Assembly (NCBI RefSeq): GCF_028283785.1
Contig: NZ_JAPWKB010000002.1
Coordinates: 62,001-126,000, forward strand
Direction of reading: 5' to 3'
Length of the DNA stretch: 64,000 bases
Origin: Paraburkholderia sp.
Lineage (GTDB): Bacteria; Pseudomonadota; Gammaproteobacteria; Burkholderiales; Burkholderiaceae
Of this stretch, positions 17,969-27,130 are shown piece by piece; positions within the stretch are counted from its first letter, which is position 1; each line of letters starts with the position of its first letter. Both the position numbers and the translations under genes were made by a program. The notes beneath the pieces were generated by a model, which had not been told where the DNA came from, ran no database searches, and was given only the letters and a program-made list of their open reading frames with translations.

Positions 17969-17993
17969 GCGGGCATGGGGCCGCTATTTTTTT
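17968..17993 (+). terminator. Rho-independent terminator after the MFS-SDR-TIM operon
   Basis: AGCGG at 17968-17972 pairs with CCGCT at 17981-17985 across an eight-base loop and is followed at once by A and seven T (17987-17993). It begins at the stop codon of the TIM-barrel gene. The short stem with a long T run is typical of intrinsic termination. Confidence 0.7.
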
Positions 17994-18360
17994 CGTTGCC
18001 TTCAAAAGGGCATGCTAGACCGGATCACACCGTGTGCAGAAAATCCGTAATTCGCATTTAAAACGGGCTCGATTGACGCAATGATCGACTAGCTTCCTAC
18101 AGTACGCCGAGCGGCTTTCCTGAGGGCCGGTTCGCGCGGTTTCCGGCAATGAACGGAAGGCAAAGATCGCATCCTGAACTGCATCGGATTTCGACTCACG
18201 TATCCTCGAAAAATCGAGTCGCGGCGGCAATTGGAAGATCCATAGCGCGAGCTAAACGTCGTATCAAAGCGCGCTACAACTGCTTACAAAACTTGCGATT
18301 GGTGTGTCGTCCGGTCGATGGTCTGCGGCGTTTTTGCAGTCACATCCACCGGAGCGCGAC
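17994..18360. other. Intergenic stretch without a recognised gene
   Basis: About 370 bases between the terminator and the glycine-zipper gene. No convincing reading frame, tRNA or repeat was found. It probably carries the promoter of the glycine-zipper gene; the sequence is somewhat more AT-rich around 18030-18090 and 18250-18300. Confidence 0.6.
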
Positions 18361-19050
18361 ATGAGCACGAACCTGACTTCTCCTTCCCAGCAGCGCGGAC
18401 GCATTCACCCGTTGATCGCTGGGGCGTCGGTGGCGGTGATTCTCGCCAGCGTCACCGCGGTCGCCGCAATGACCGGCCTGCTGCCGAGTTCGCGCGCGCT
18501 CACCGCGCCGGTTGCTGCACCGGTCGCGGTCGCGCCGGTTGCGACACAGGCCGTCGTAGCTGCTCCAACCACTCAAGCGCCGACGGTCGCGCAACAGGCT
18601 CCGGCGCAACCGCGCGTTTATCATCGCCGCAGCGCGCCGGTCGCGCCGCCGTCCAGCTATGCCGGCGACAACGGTTACCAGAGCGTCGCCCAACCGGCCA
18701 CGCGTCCGGTCGCGATCGACCCGGGCGCCGGCGAAGTCGTCGCGATCAACACAGTTCAGACGCCTGAGCCGACCAGCGGAATTGGCGCGGTCGGCGGTGC
18801 GGTGGCGGGCGGCCTGCTCGGCAACCAGTTCGGCGCCGGACGCGGCCGCGTACTGACGACCATCGTCGGCGCGGTCGGCGGCGGACTCGCTGGCAACGGC
18901 ATCGAACATGCGGTGCGCAAAACCACCAACTATCAGGTGCAGGTGAAGATGCAGGACGGCAGCTATCGCAACTTCAACTACACGACGCAACCGCAAATGC
19001 AAATCGGCGAGCGCGTGCACGTCTCCGGCGATTCGCTGAGCGCGTCCTGA
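18361..19050 (+). CDS. Glycine-zipper 2TM-domain envelope protein
   Basis: A 229-residue envelope protein. A membrane segment (about residues 18-40) is followed by a long Ala/Pro/Val/Gln-rich linker (about 45-125). Then come a glycine-zipper 2TM region (IGAVGGAVAGGLLGNQFGAG, and VGAVGGGLAGNGIEH) and a small C-terminal domain with YQVQVKMQDGSYRNFNY. SlyB/PcP-type glycine-zipper proteins sit in the outer membrane or envelope and affect its integrity. No lipobox is present, so it is anchored by its N-terminal helix. GGAG lies six bases before the ATG at 18361. Its function in this organism is not known. Confidence 0.87.
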   Translation: MSTNLTSPSQQRGRIHPLIAGASVAVILASVTAVAAMTGLLPSSRALTAPVAAPVAVAPVATQAVVAAPTTQAPTVAQQAPAQPRVYHRRSAPVAPPSSYAGDNGYQSVAQPATRPVAIDPGAGEVVAINTVQTPEPTSGIGAVGGAVAGGLLGNQFGAGRGRVLTTIVGAVGGGLAGNGIEHAVRKTTNYQVQVKMQDGSYRNFNYTTQPQMQIGERVHVSGDSLSAS

Positions 19051-19117
19051 CGCGCGGCGCGGCAACGTCGACAGACAGCCGCTGCATCGGCAGGAACGCC
19101 GCTTGCGAAGCAGCGTG

Positions 19118-19684
19118 ATGGCGACGCGAATCCATCGCGTCGGCACGACCGCCACTTCCGGGACACTCATGGCCGCCTTTTCCAGCAACGCCCAGACGCG
19201 CTATCAGATTTGGGCAAACCGGGGCGCGCCGACGCGACCGGTGGCGGTGCCGCGCGTGCTGGTCGTCGACGATCACACCGAATCCGCCGACGCGCTGTCG
19301 GCCTATCTTCAGGCATCCGGACTCTCGGTGCGGACCGTTTATCACGGCTCGGACGCGCTGAAGGCAGCGAAGGAATGGGAACCGGATTGCATCGTGCTCG
19401 ATGTCGCGATGCCCGGTTTGTCGGGGATTGGTGTGGCGGCGATGCTGCGTCAACACGATATGACCGCGAGAATCCCGCTGCTCGCCTACACCGCTTACGA
19501 CACCGCCGACCAGTTGCGAGAACTGAAGCTGGCGGGTTTCGACGCCGTCTGTCTCAAACCCGCCGATCCGAGTCAGCTCGAACGGCTGATTGGCCAGATG
19601 ATCGGCCTCGACGATGCCGCCGGAACCGACCCAGCCACCACCGCCACCATCACTGCGGCACTGAAACCGGATACCGGCTGCTGA
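19118..19684 (+). CDS. Orphan response-regulator receiver protein
   Basis: A single receiver domain without output domain. VLVVDDH carries the acidic pocket, IVLDVAMPG the phospho-acceptor Asp, AYTAYD the Thr/Ser switch position and CLKPAD the conserved Lys. About 30-50 extra residues precede the domain and an Ala/Thr-rich tail follows. The start is uncertain: ATG at 19118, ATG at 19169 and a TTG at 19103 (with AGGA eight bases upstream) are all possible. No histidine kinase is nearby, so it is an orphan whose partner must be elsewhere. It ends eight bases from the convergent NadE gene. Confidence 0.85.
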   Translation: MATRIHRVGTTATSGTLMAAFSSNAQTRYQIWANRGAPTRPVAVPRVLVVDDHTESADALSAYLQASGLSVRTVYHGSDALKAAKEWEPDCIVLDVAMPGLSGIGVAAMLRQHDMTARIPLLAYTAYDTADQLRELKLAGFDAVCLKPADPSQLERLIGQMIGLDDAAGTDPATTATITAALKPDTGC

Positions 19685-19692
19685 CGGGCGCG

Positions 19693-21750
19693 TCAGCTTT
19701 GCGCGTCGTCCGGCACGGTGTCGAGATCCTCGAGCCACACCGTCGCTTCGCTGTCGCTCGGCGCGCGCCAGTCGCCGCGTGGCGACAGCGAACCGCCCGT
19801 GCCCACCTTCGGCGCGTTCGGAATGCACGAGCGCTTGAACTGGCTGGTCCGAAAAAAACGATCGACGAAAATCCGCAGATTGCGTTTGATATCGGACAAC
19901 GCGTATTGATTGCGCGCCGCATCGCCGCCGGCCGGCCATATGCCATGCTCGCGATCGCCCCACGCCGACAGCGCGAGAAACGCGACTTTCGACGGCGTAA
20001 AGCCGAATCGCAAGATGTGATACAGGTTGAAATCCTGTAACTCGTACGGACCGATAAAGTGCTCGGTCTTCTGTTCGACCGCGCCGCTCTTGCCCGGCAC
20101 CAGTTCGGGACTGATATCGGTTGCGAGCACTTGCAACAGCACGTCGGCGCCTTCGCGCGTGATCTCGCCCGACGCCGCGACCCAACGCACCAGATGCGCG
20201 ATCAGCGTCTTTGGCACGCTCGCATTCACGTTGTAATGCGACATGTGATCGCCGACGCCATACGTGCACCAGCCTAGCGCCAGTTCGCTCAGATCGCCGG
20301 TGCCGATCACGATGGCGTTGTTGAAGTTCGCGAGCCGGAACAGATGATTGGTGCGCTCGCCCGCCTGCACGTTTTCGAAGGTGATGTCGTATTGCTCGAC
20401 ACCCGACGCATACGGATGGCCGAGATCCTTCAGCATCTGCACGCAGCTCGGGCGAATATCGATTTCCTGCATCGAGCAACCCACCGCTTTCGCGAGATCC
20501 TTGGCCTGCTGCAAGGTGCGGTTGCTGGTCGCGAAACCAGGCATCGTATAGCCGAGAATATTCGAGCGCGGCAAGCCGAGGCGGTCCATCGCCTTCGCGC
20601 AGACGAGCAGCGCATGCGTAGAATCCAGACCGCCGGAAATGCCGATCACCACCTTCGAAATCTTCGACGAACCGAGCCGTTGCAACAGCCCTTGCACCTG
20701 GATGTTGTAGACCTCCGCGCATCGTTCGTCGCGGCTTGCAGCGGTGGACGGCACGTACGGGAAGCGGCTGACCGCGCGGTCGAGCGGCAGATGCGCGGCA
20801 TCCGGAACATCCAGCGAAACCGGGATCACGTCGAACTTCGCGACTTCGTCGGCATGTCGGCGGGTCGATTGGCCGAAGGTGGTCTGACGCATCCGTTCGC
20901 GCGACAGACGCTCGACGTCGACATCCGCGTAAATCACATGCGACGTATCGAGGAACCGCCCTGATTCGGATAGCAGCTCGCCGTTTTCATAGATCAGCGC
21001 CTGACCGTCCCACGCGAGATCCGTGGTCGATTCGCCGCGTCCGGCCGACGTATAGAGATACGCCGCGACGCAACGCGCCGATTGCTGGCCGACCAGTTGA
21101 TGACGATAACCGGACTTGCCGACCACGATATTCGATGCCGACAGATTCACCAGAACCGTCGCACCGGCAAGCGCCGCGAACGACGACGGGGGAATCGGCA
21201 CCCACACGTCCTCGCAGATTTCGACATGAAAACGCAGGTTCGGCACGGCGGGAATATCGAACAGCAGCGATGCGCCGAACGGCACGTCCTGTCCGCACAG
21301 CGCGACCTGACCGACCGACGCGTTCTCCGCCGCGCTGAACTGGCGCGCCTCGTAGAACTCCCCGTAATTCGGCAGATAGCTCTTCGGTACGATCCCGCAG
21401 ATCTTGCCGCGCGAGATCACGATCGCGCAGTTGAACAGCTTGTGGTCGATCTGCAGCGGCGCGCCGATCACCAGCGCAGCCGGAATGTCCACCGAAGCCG
21501 CGACGATCTGCGCGACCGCGTTTTCGCAGGCGTCGAGTAACGCGCGCTGATGGAACAGGTCGTCGCAGGTGTACGCCGAGATGCCCAGTTCGGGAAACGC
21601 GATCAGGATCGCCCCGTTCTGCGCGGACTCGCGAGCCAGCGCGAGCGTCTGCTCCGCGTTGAACGCCGGATCGGCGACGCGGCACACCGGCACCGCGACG
21701 GCGACCCGCGCGAAGCCGTGACTGTAGAGGTTGAAAAACGATTGGGTCAT
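19693..21750 (-). CDS. nadE: Glutamine-dependent NAD+ synthase
   Basis: Two-domain enzyme that makes NAD+ from nicotinate adenine dinucleotide using glutamine and ATP. The N-terminal nitrilase-type glutaminase has its triad in [14 protein letters not shown] (Glu), [13 protein letters not shown] (Lys) and VEICEDVW (Cys). The C-terminal synthetase has the PP-loop motif [15 protein letters not shown], then [16 protein letters not shown]. Length from the ATG at 21750 is 685 residues, right for the long glutamine-dependent form; in-frame extension upstream has no homology. It is a single-gene unit convergent with the receiver gene. Confidence 0.95.
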   Translation of the reverse strand: MTQSFFNLYSHGFARVAVAVPVCRVADPAFNAEQTLALARESAQNGAILIAFPELGISAYTCDDLFHQRALLDACENAVAQIVAASVDIPAALVIGAPLQIDHKLFNCAIVISRGKICGIVPKSYLPNYGEFYEARQFSAAENASVGQVALCGQDVPFGASLLFDIPAVPNLRFHVEICEDVWVPIPPSSFAALAGATVLVNLSASNIVVGKSGYRHQLVGQQSARCVAAYLYTSAGRGESTTDLAWDGQALIYENGELLSESGRFLDTSHVIYADVDVERLSRERMRQTTFGQSTRRHADEVAKFDVIPVSLDVPDAAHLPLDRAVSRFPYVPSTAASRDERCAEVYNIQVQGLLQRLGSSKISKVVIGISGGLDSTHALLVCAKAMDRLGLPRSNILGYTMPGFATSNRTLQQAKDLAKAVGCSMQEIDIRPSCVQMLKDLGHPYASGVEQYDITFENVQAGERTNHLFRLANFNNAIVIGTGDLSELALGWCTYGVGDHMSHYNVNASVPKTLIAHLVRWVAASGEITREGADVLLQVLATDISPELVPGKSGAVEQKTEHFIGPYELQDFNLYHILRFGFTPSKVAFLALSAWGDREHGIWPAGGDAARNQYALSDIKRNLRIFVDRFFRTSQFKRSCIPNAPKVGTGGSLSPRGDWRAPSDSEATVWLEDLDTVPDDAQS

Positions 21751-22097
21751 GGTCGGAATCGTCGTGATGGCGCGCTTCCGGCGCGGATGCGCAGGTGTCG
21801 CCAGTCCTTTTTTACAGGCCGCCCGCCGTTCTGCCGCACTCCGGAAACCCGAAGCGGCTGCGTCCGACGGTGGCGCCTGCCCGGAATACTGCTGTAATCG
21901 CGACGATGCGTAAAGCGCCGTGGTTCGCGCAACGGTGGCGCATGCCGCTAAACCGTTGATGCTAAACCTTATCATCGCGCGCGATTTGGCTCAGCGAGGC
22001 GGGCGGATTCGCGACCTTGCACTGACTTTTCCGGGGAATCGACGGCGAATGGCGCACCGCTCCGCGCGCGCGGAGCGGCTATCCGACCGTGATGGGG
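21751..22097. other. Intergenic stretch between nadE and trehalase with a GC palindrome
   Basis: About 350 bases holding the nadE promoter region and the 3' flank of the trehalase gene. A perfect 22-base palindrome CCGCTCCGCGC/GCGCGGAGCGG lies at 22057-22078, 20 bases beyond the trehalase stop. It can form a hairpin that might end or stabilise the trehalase message, but no T run follows. No gene was seen. Confidence 0.6.
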
Positions 22098-23891
22098 CTA
22101 GTTGCCCGAAGGCGTCGCCTGCAGGCGATGGGTGTTTTTCGACGCCGCAGCCGCCGATGCAGCCGCTTCCGATACGCCGCGCGCACCCGCCGGCACATCG
22201 GTCGGACGAGTCGATGTGCCGGCTGCGTCCGGGTACATCGTCATCAACGTGCGCAGTACGCCGTTGGTCCAGCCGAAGCCGTCCTGCAGCGGATATTCGC
22301 CGCCGCCCGCTGCGGTCGAACCCGCCTTCGCATCGACGTCGTACTTTTCGACGAGCTTGCCGGTGTGCTGGTAATAGCTGACGTTGGTCTGGATCCAGCG
22401 GGTCGCGATCTGCTGCGCAAGCGCCGGTTCGCTATAGCGCCGCAAGCCGACTACCGCGAGATATTGCAGCGGCGCCCAACCGTTCGGCTCGTCCCATTGC
22501 TGACCGCTTTGCACCGTGGTCGTCGCGATGCCGCCAGGCCGCAGCAGCTTCGCGCGCACGGTCGCGGCGACCGCTTTGGCTTGCGCCCGGGTTGCGATGC
22601 CGCTGTACAGCGGATACACCGTCGCCGCGCTGAGGCGATGCGTGAGCCGATGCGTACGCATATCGTAGTCGCCGAACGCATGCAGTTGCGGATCCCACAG
22701 CACACGACGGATCGCGTCGGCACGCACTGTCGCACGCTGCTCGAAGTTTTCCGCTTGCGCCGCATCGCCCTGCACCCGATACGCTTTCGCCAGCGTCCGT
22801 TCGAGATCGACCATCAGGCTGTTCAGATCGACCGGCGCGAGCGACGTCACCTCGACCGTTGCTAGCGTCTTGCCGTCGCCGAACCAGCGCGAACTGAAGT
22901 CCCAACCGGTTTCACCCGCCGCGCGCAGATTGCGCCACAGGTCCTGCTGATTGCGTTGCGGCGTCTGCTGCGCGGTCGCGACATCTTCGCGGTACGACTC
23001 GTCGCGCGGCGTGTCGCGCGCATCCCAATAGCGGTTGAGCAACGTGCCGTCACGCAGACGCACCAGATGACGATACGACTCGCCCGCCTTGATACGGTCT
23101 TCACCGTCCATCCAGTACGCGTACTCCTTACGTAACTCGGGCAAGTAGTGCGCGTAGACCTGATCGCCATCCTGATCTGCCGCGAGCCTGACCATCTGCG
23201 CGAAGAACGGCGGTTGCGAACGGCTCAGGTAATAAGTGCGATTGCCATTCGGGATATGACCATAGCGATCGATCAAGGTCGCGAAGTTATTCAGTTCGTC
23301 TTTAAGCAGATCGTCGCGCCCGCTCTGCTTGAGACCGAGCATGATGAAATACGAGTCCCAATAGTAGATTTCATCGAAGCGATCGCCCGGCACGATGTAC
23401 GGATTCGGCAAAGGCAGTAACGACGACCACGCGTTCGGCGCGCTGTCCGGATCGCGTCGCAGCACTGTCCACAACGTGTCGATGTGCGAGGTCACGCTCT
23501 GGTTCGGATCGGACACGTAGTCCTTCGTCTGACGCGCGGGCAACGTGAAGTGCGACCCGACGAACTGCTTGAGATCGAATTGCGCGTCACCCTTCCGTTT
23601 CTGGTAATCCGCGACGATCTGCGAAGGCGCGGCATTCGGCACCATGTCCGCGAAGGTCTTGCTATCCGGATACAGATGCGCAAGCTCGACATCGCGATAG
23701 AGCGCGCCGAACTGTTCGGACGGCGGCACCGGAACGACGGGCGATGCCGCCGAAGCCGCAGCGGGTGCGTCGGCGGGGGCATGGTCTGCTGTGGATTGGG
23801 CGGCGCAGGTGAGCGACTGAAAAGACAACAAGGCCGCCGCTATGACAGCGGCCCAGCTTCGACGGACAGTGATGGCGTGGTGAATCGGCAT
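22098..23891 (-). CDS. treA: Periplasmic trehalase (GH37)
   Basis: Hydrolyses trehalose to two glucose in the periplasm. A signal peptide (MPIHHAITVRRSWAAVIAAA, ending near TCAAQ) leads a 597-residue protein. GH37 signatures are present: PGDRFDEIYYWDSYF (usual form PGGRF, here Gly to Asp), and QQWDEPNGWAPLQY near the C terminus. The catalytic acid Asp lies in the segment GETGWDFSSRW and the base Glu in the C-terminal QWDEPNGW to YPLQDGFGWTNG region, as in the family. The last 40 residues are Ala-rich and low complexity. The ATG at 23891 follows GGAG closely. It is a single-gene unit. Confidence 0.93.
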   Translation of the reverse strand: MPIHHAITVRRSWAAVIAAALLSFQSLTCAAQSTADHAPADAPAAASAASPVVPVPPSEQFGALYRDVELAHLYPDSKTFADMVPNAAPSQIVADYQKRKGDAQFDLKQFVGSHFTLPARQTKDYVSDPNQSVTSHIDTLWTVLRRDPDSAPNAWSSLLPLPNPYIVPGDRFDEIYYWDSYFIMLGLKQSGRDDLLKDELNNFATLIDRYGHIPNGNRTYYLSRSQPPFFAQMVRLAADQDGDQVYAHYLPELRKEYAYWMDGEDRIKAGESYRHLVRLRDGTLLNRYWDARDTPRDESYREDVATAQQTPQRNQQDLWRNLRAAGETGWDFSSRWFGDGKTLATVEVTSLAPVDLNSLMVDLERTLAKAYRVQGDAAQAENFEQRATVRADAIRRVLWDPQLHAFGDYDMRTHRLTHRLSAATVYPLYSGIATRAQAKAVAATVRAKLLRPGGIATTTVQSGQQWDEPNGWAPLQYLAVVGLRRYSEPALAQQIATRWIQTNVSYYQHTGKLVEKYDVDAKAGSTAAGGGEYPLQDGFGWTNGVLRTLMTMYPDAAGTSTRPTDVPAGARGVSEAAASAAAASKNTHRLQATPSGN

Positions 23892-24160
23892 AACGCTCCA
23901 GTAAGTCAACGACAGGGCAAACAACTACGCCGCGGTTGCAAGAAGCGTTCCTCACCTCGTGGATCTACGGTGTCGTCATGCGTGCGCGTACCGTGCAATT
24001 TAAACAGGCGTCTTAAGACAGTACTGTTTTCTTTAGCGTTTAAAAGCGTGTGGGCGCATCCAGTTTGTCGCCCGGTCGCTTCCCTTACACGCAGGTAATT
24101 CAGTTTCGCTGCGCGCGGTCGTAAACCCAGGAGTAGGCCCTGTTACACGGAGAGCAAACC

Positions 24161-24508
24161 ATGCGAATAGCCGATGTCCTACTCGTTGCCGCCGCGTTGG
24201 CGGGCACGGGTTCGCTCATTGCCCAGGCGGCACCGTCACCGTCGAACGATACGACGGATAGCGGCGCAACTGCCCCAACTGGCCCAACGGCCGGCAGCCC
24301 GCGCAGTGTTCACGCAATGATCTGGGCGCAAGCCGGGTTACCGTTCGCGCGCCTCGGCGATCCTTGCCCTGCGAATGGAACGCCCGCGAAATGGGCGCTC
24401 GATACCGACTACCGTCTATTGCGTTGCCTGACGCCCGACGACGTGTGGACGGTTGACGACTCGCAGCAGCGGATCGAAGAAAGCGCGACGCAATACGGTT
24501 GGAATTGA
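24161..24508 (+). CDS. Small secreted protein of unknown function
   Basis: A 115-residue protein not recognised as any known family. Residues 1-24 (MRIADVLLVAAALAGTGSL) form a signal peptide with a cleavage site near AQAAP. A Thr/Ser/Pro-rich linker follows (about 25-48). A compact C-terminal part with two Cys (DPCPANGTP, LLRCLTPDD) could form one disulfide. GGAGAGC lies just before the ATG, and the protein has normal codon use, so the gene looks real. It stands alone between trehalase (divergent) and a convergent glycosyltransferase five bases away. Confidence 0.75.
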   Translation: MRIADVLLVAAALAGTGSLIAQAAPSPSNDTTDSGATAPTGPTAGSPRSVHAMIWAQAGLPFARLGDPCPANGTPAKWALDTDYRLLRCLTPDDVWTVDDSQQRIEESATQYGWN

Positions 24509-24513
24509 GGGGT

Positions 24514-25467
24514 CTAGCGCCGCGATGGCGCGTTTGAACGCAACGCTTCAAACGATGCGAAAACGCGGCGTACCGTAATCGATTCGCGCCAGAATCGCTC
24601 CTTGAGCTTCGCCGTCGGCAACCACCACGGCGGCAGTACAACCGACCCGGCAGCAAAGCCGGGACGCCAGCGCTCGGCTATCCGGCGACGGCGAAACACC
24701 GTGAGTGTCGGCACGCCGAGTGACGACGCCAGATGACCCACGCCCGAATCGTTGCCGATAAACCATCCCGATTCGTATAGCCACTCCGCCAATGCCGCCG
24801 TGGAGGTGAACGAGCATAGCGGCGGCGTTTCGCGCCGCAAGCCGTCCCACCGTCCGCGCTCGCCCGGCGCAATCGCGAACTCTGCCGACATGCCTTTCGA
24901 CGTCAACCGGCGCGAGAGCTGGATAAAGCGATTCGCAAGCCAACGCTTGTCGTCGGTACTCGCTTCCGGGTGCATCGCGACACGGGCGTGATGACGACGA
25001 AACCGCAAGTGCGTCGGCGCCTTGATACCGTTCGACACCACCACGTCGCGCAAACCGAAATGCGATCCGACGAAATCCGCGCAGCGCTGCGCCATGCACT
25101 GCGTGCTGTTCGCATACTCGACATCGTGAAGATCGATAAAGCCCGAGTGCTTTTCCGCGAGATTTGCCAGCGGCCTGTCGCGATGCAACTGCAAGACGAC
25201 CGCATACGGCGCGAGTGCGGCTTCCGCTTCTTCGGCCTTGAGCGCAGGTGAAATTTCCAGATGCGCGAACCACTCGGCAAGCGACCATGCGTGGTCGCCA
25301 AACACGTGCACCTTCCAGCCCGCGCGCCGGAGATTGTGTGCGACCACCAGCAGAATCAACGTGTCGCCCAATGCCGGCGACATCACACATGCCACGGTCC
25401 GCGCGTTCCGCCCTGCGTTCAATGACTGACCGGAGAGATTCTGTTGTGGCGCGACAGCGTGTTGCAT
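24514..25467 (-). CDS. GT9-like glycosyltransferase (heptosyltransferase fold), copy 1
   Basis: Cytoplasmic protein of the ADP-heptose:LPS heptosyltransferase (GT9) superfamily, about 317 residues. ACVMSPALGDTLILLVVAHNL is the N-terminal glycine-loop region. GWFIGNDSGVGHLASSLG followed by VPTLTVF is the nucleotide-sugar binding part. The C terminus KLKERFWRESITVRRVFASFEAL is shared almost motif for motif with the copy at 28.3 kb. The start is uncertain: ATG 25467 is used, ATG 25542 is also in frame. It diverges from the sulfotransferase-like gene. It probably adds a sugar to a surface glycan; donor and acceptor are unknown. Confidence 0.82.
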   Translation of the reverse strand: MQHAVAPQQNLSGQSLNAGRNARTVACVMSPALGDTLILLVVAHNLRRAGWKVHVFGDHAWSLAEWFAHLEISPALKAEEAEAALAPYAVVLQLHRDRPLANLAEKHSGFIDLHDVEYANSTQCMAQRCADFVGSHFGLRDVVVSNGIKAPTHLRFRRHHARVAMHPEASTDDKRWLANRFIQLSRRLTSKGMSAEFAIAPGERGRWDGLRRETPPLCSFTSTAALAEWLYESGWFIGNDSGVGHLASSLGVPTLTVFRRRRIAERWRPGFAAGSVVLPPWWLPTAKLKERFWRESITVRRVFASFEALRSNAPSRR

Positions 25468-25749
25468 ACGGTTCTGAAAGGCGAATGGCGGTGTCTCATC
25501 GTGACACACGCCTGTCCGACGACGGTTACCGTAATCTTGCATTTCATTTCCAGCGCAACATCGCGCAAGAGGCCGTGCGCACTAGCGTCACACGTGATGC
25601 GAGGCGTTCGATAAGCCCGTCGTAATCGCACGTAACGGCTTTTGTAACCCGGCATCTTTAAGAGCGGCCTAGACTCCAGCCGCATCAACGGACGATTAAC
25701 GCATATCGCGCCGTCACCGCCTTATTCAAATACCGATTACCGAGGTCAC

Positions 25750-27027
25750 ATGAAATCCCAACCGAAAGCCGTGTTCCTGCATACGGGATACCGAACTGCG
25801 GGCACCTGGTTATGGTCGTGTTTTCGCTCACTGGATCAGGTCACCGGCTATTACGAGCCTTTGCATGAAATGCTCGCAAAGATCGATCCGACGGCACTGG
25901 CAAAGAGTACGGCCGACAGTTGGCGCTCAGGTCATCCGACGCTGGAAGCGCCGTATTTCGCCGAGTTTGCGCATCTGTTGCGGGACGACGCGCCCGGTAT
26001 TGACGGTTTCGACGAACGGTTTTCGATCGACAGCCTGAACGGTAAAACGCCCGAATCCGCCGACCGGCTCGCGGCCTACGTCAACCATCTCACGCGGACG
26101 GCCAACGAAGCGGGTCGCGTGCCGGTATTCAAGTTCTGCCGCTCGTTGGGACGGCTTCACTGGTTTCACAGTACCTTTCCCGACGCAGTGCATATCGTCG
26201 TGATGAAAAATCCAATCTCGCAGTGGCAGTCATGCTGGGAGTTGCTGGCGAAGCACGACAATGCGCACTTTGTCGCGATTCCATTTGCCGTGCTTGATAT
26301 GAATCGCAATGCGCCGATGGTGAAGCGGGTACTCGAAGCACTGCACGTGGAATTGCCGGACGCTTCGCGTACGTTTAAAGACACCACGCTCGACCAGTGT
26401 GTCGACTTTTACAAGCAGCACGTCAAAACGATTGCACCCGAGACCGCGTATCGCGCGTTTCTGGCGCACTGGCTTCTCACGTTGCAGCATGCCACTGCCC
26501 ACAGCGACGCAATTTTCGATTGCGATCTCGCTGCGCGGTCATCCGCGTATGCCGAAGCGGCCGAGCACTGGATCGCGAAGATGTCGGGACTTGAACCGTC
26601 GTTCGGCAGCATGCGCCAAACCAGTTCGAAGCAACGCGATTGCGGGTTCAACGCCGCACAGGGTCTGGATATTCACCTCCAGGCCTTCGATCTCGCCAAG
26701 GCGCTTACCGCCGACGGTGCGATCGATAACGGCACCCTGTCGCTATGGGCAAGCAAACTCGCTCAGGCAACCCAGGTGCTGGCGTTTGGGCCGGACGTCA
26801 ACTGGCCGCAAGCGAATGCGCCGATGCATCGCGCGACACGTGTGGTGGATATTGCGCTTATCGATGGAATCGGTATGGACGGTGCAATGATCAGCGAGTT
26901 GGCCGCGACGCGCACTGCACTAAACGACGCGCGCAGTCAGCTGGCGAAGTTCAAGCGCGCGCCGTTGTCGCGTCTTAAGAAGAAAGTGCGCAAGCTATTT
27001 ACCGCTAAAGAAAATCGCGCAGCTTGA
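25750..27027 (+). CDS. Sulfotransferase-like P-loop protein
   Basis: A 425-residue protein. The N-terminal FLHTGYRTAGTWLWSCFRSL has the layout of the 5'-phosphosulfate binding loop of sulfotransferases, and FKFCRSLGRLHWFHSTFP with IVVMKNPISQWQS resembles the 3'-phosphate binding segment. The last 40 residues are Lys/Arg-rich. This supports transfer of a sulfo group from PAPS to a glycan, but the assignment is by motif only and the overall family is not recognised with certainty. It lies between glycosyltransferases that face it on both sides, which suggests a sulfated or similarly modified surface polysaccharide. Confidence 0.68.
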   Translation: MKSQPKAVFLHTGYRTAGTWLWSCFRSLDQVTGYYEPLHEMLAKIDPTALAKSTADSWRSGHPTLEAPYFAEFAHLLRDDAPGIDGFDERFSIDSLNGKTPESADRLAAYVNHLTRTANEAGRVPVFKFCRSLGRLHWFHSTFPDAVHIVVMKNPISQWQSCWELLAKHDNAHFVAIPFAVLDMNRNAPMVKRVLEALHVELPDASRTFKDTTLDQCVDFYKQHVKTIAPETAYRAFLAHWLLTLQHATAHSDAIFDCDLAARSSAYAEAAEHWIAKMSGLEPSFGSMRQTSSKQRDCGFNAAQGLDIHLQAFDLAKALTADGAIDNGTLSLWASKLAQATQVLAFGPDVNWPQANAPMHRATRVVDIALIDGIGMDGAMISELAATRTALNDARSQLAKFKRAPLSRLKKKVRKLFTAKENRAA

Positions 27028-27045
27028 GTTGAGTGGCGTTTGAAA

Positions 27046-27083
27046 GGCTATCGGAATCTGTCGTGTCAGACGTCCCGATAGCC
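27046..27083. terminator. Hairpin between convergent genes
   Basis: GGCTATCGG at 27046-27054 pairs with CCGATAGCC at 27075-27083, with a smaller inner TCTG/CAGA pairing. It lies between the convergent sulfotransferase-like and GT4 genes and could end both messages. There is no clear T run, so factor-independent activity is uncertain. Confidence 0.5.
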
Positions 27084-27130
27084 AGCCTGCCTTGATGAGA
27101 TGACGCTTGAGGCTTGTCCCGATCGGGGCT

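Noticed and set aside
24018..24027. ACAGTACTGT palindrome in the trehalase/small-protein gap, considered as an SOS-type operator
   Set aside because: Spacing does not fit the CTGT-N8-ACAG LexA consensus, and the neighbouring genes are not SOS functions.
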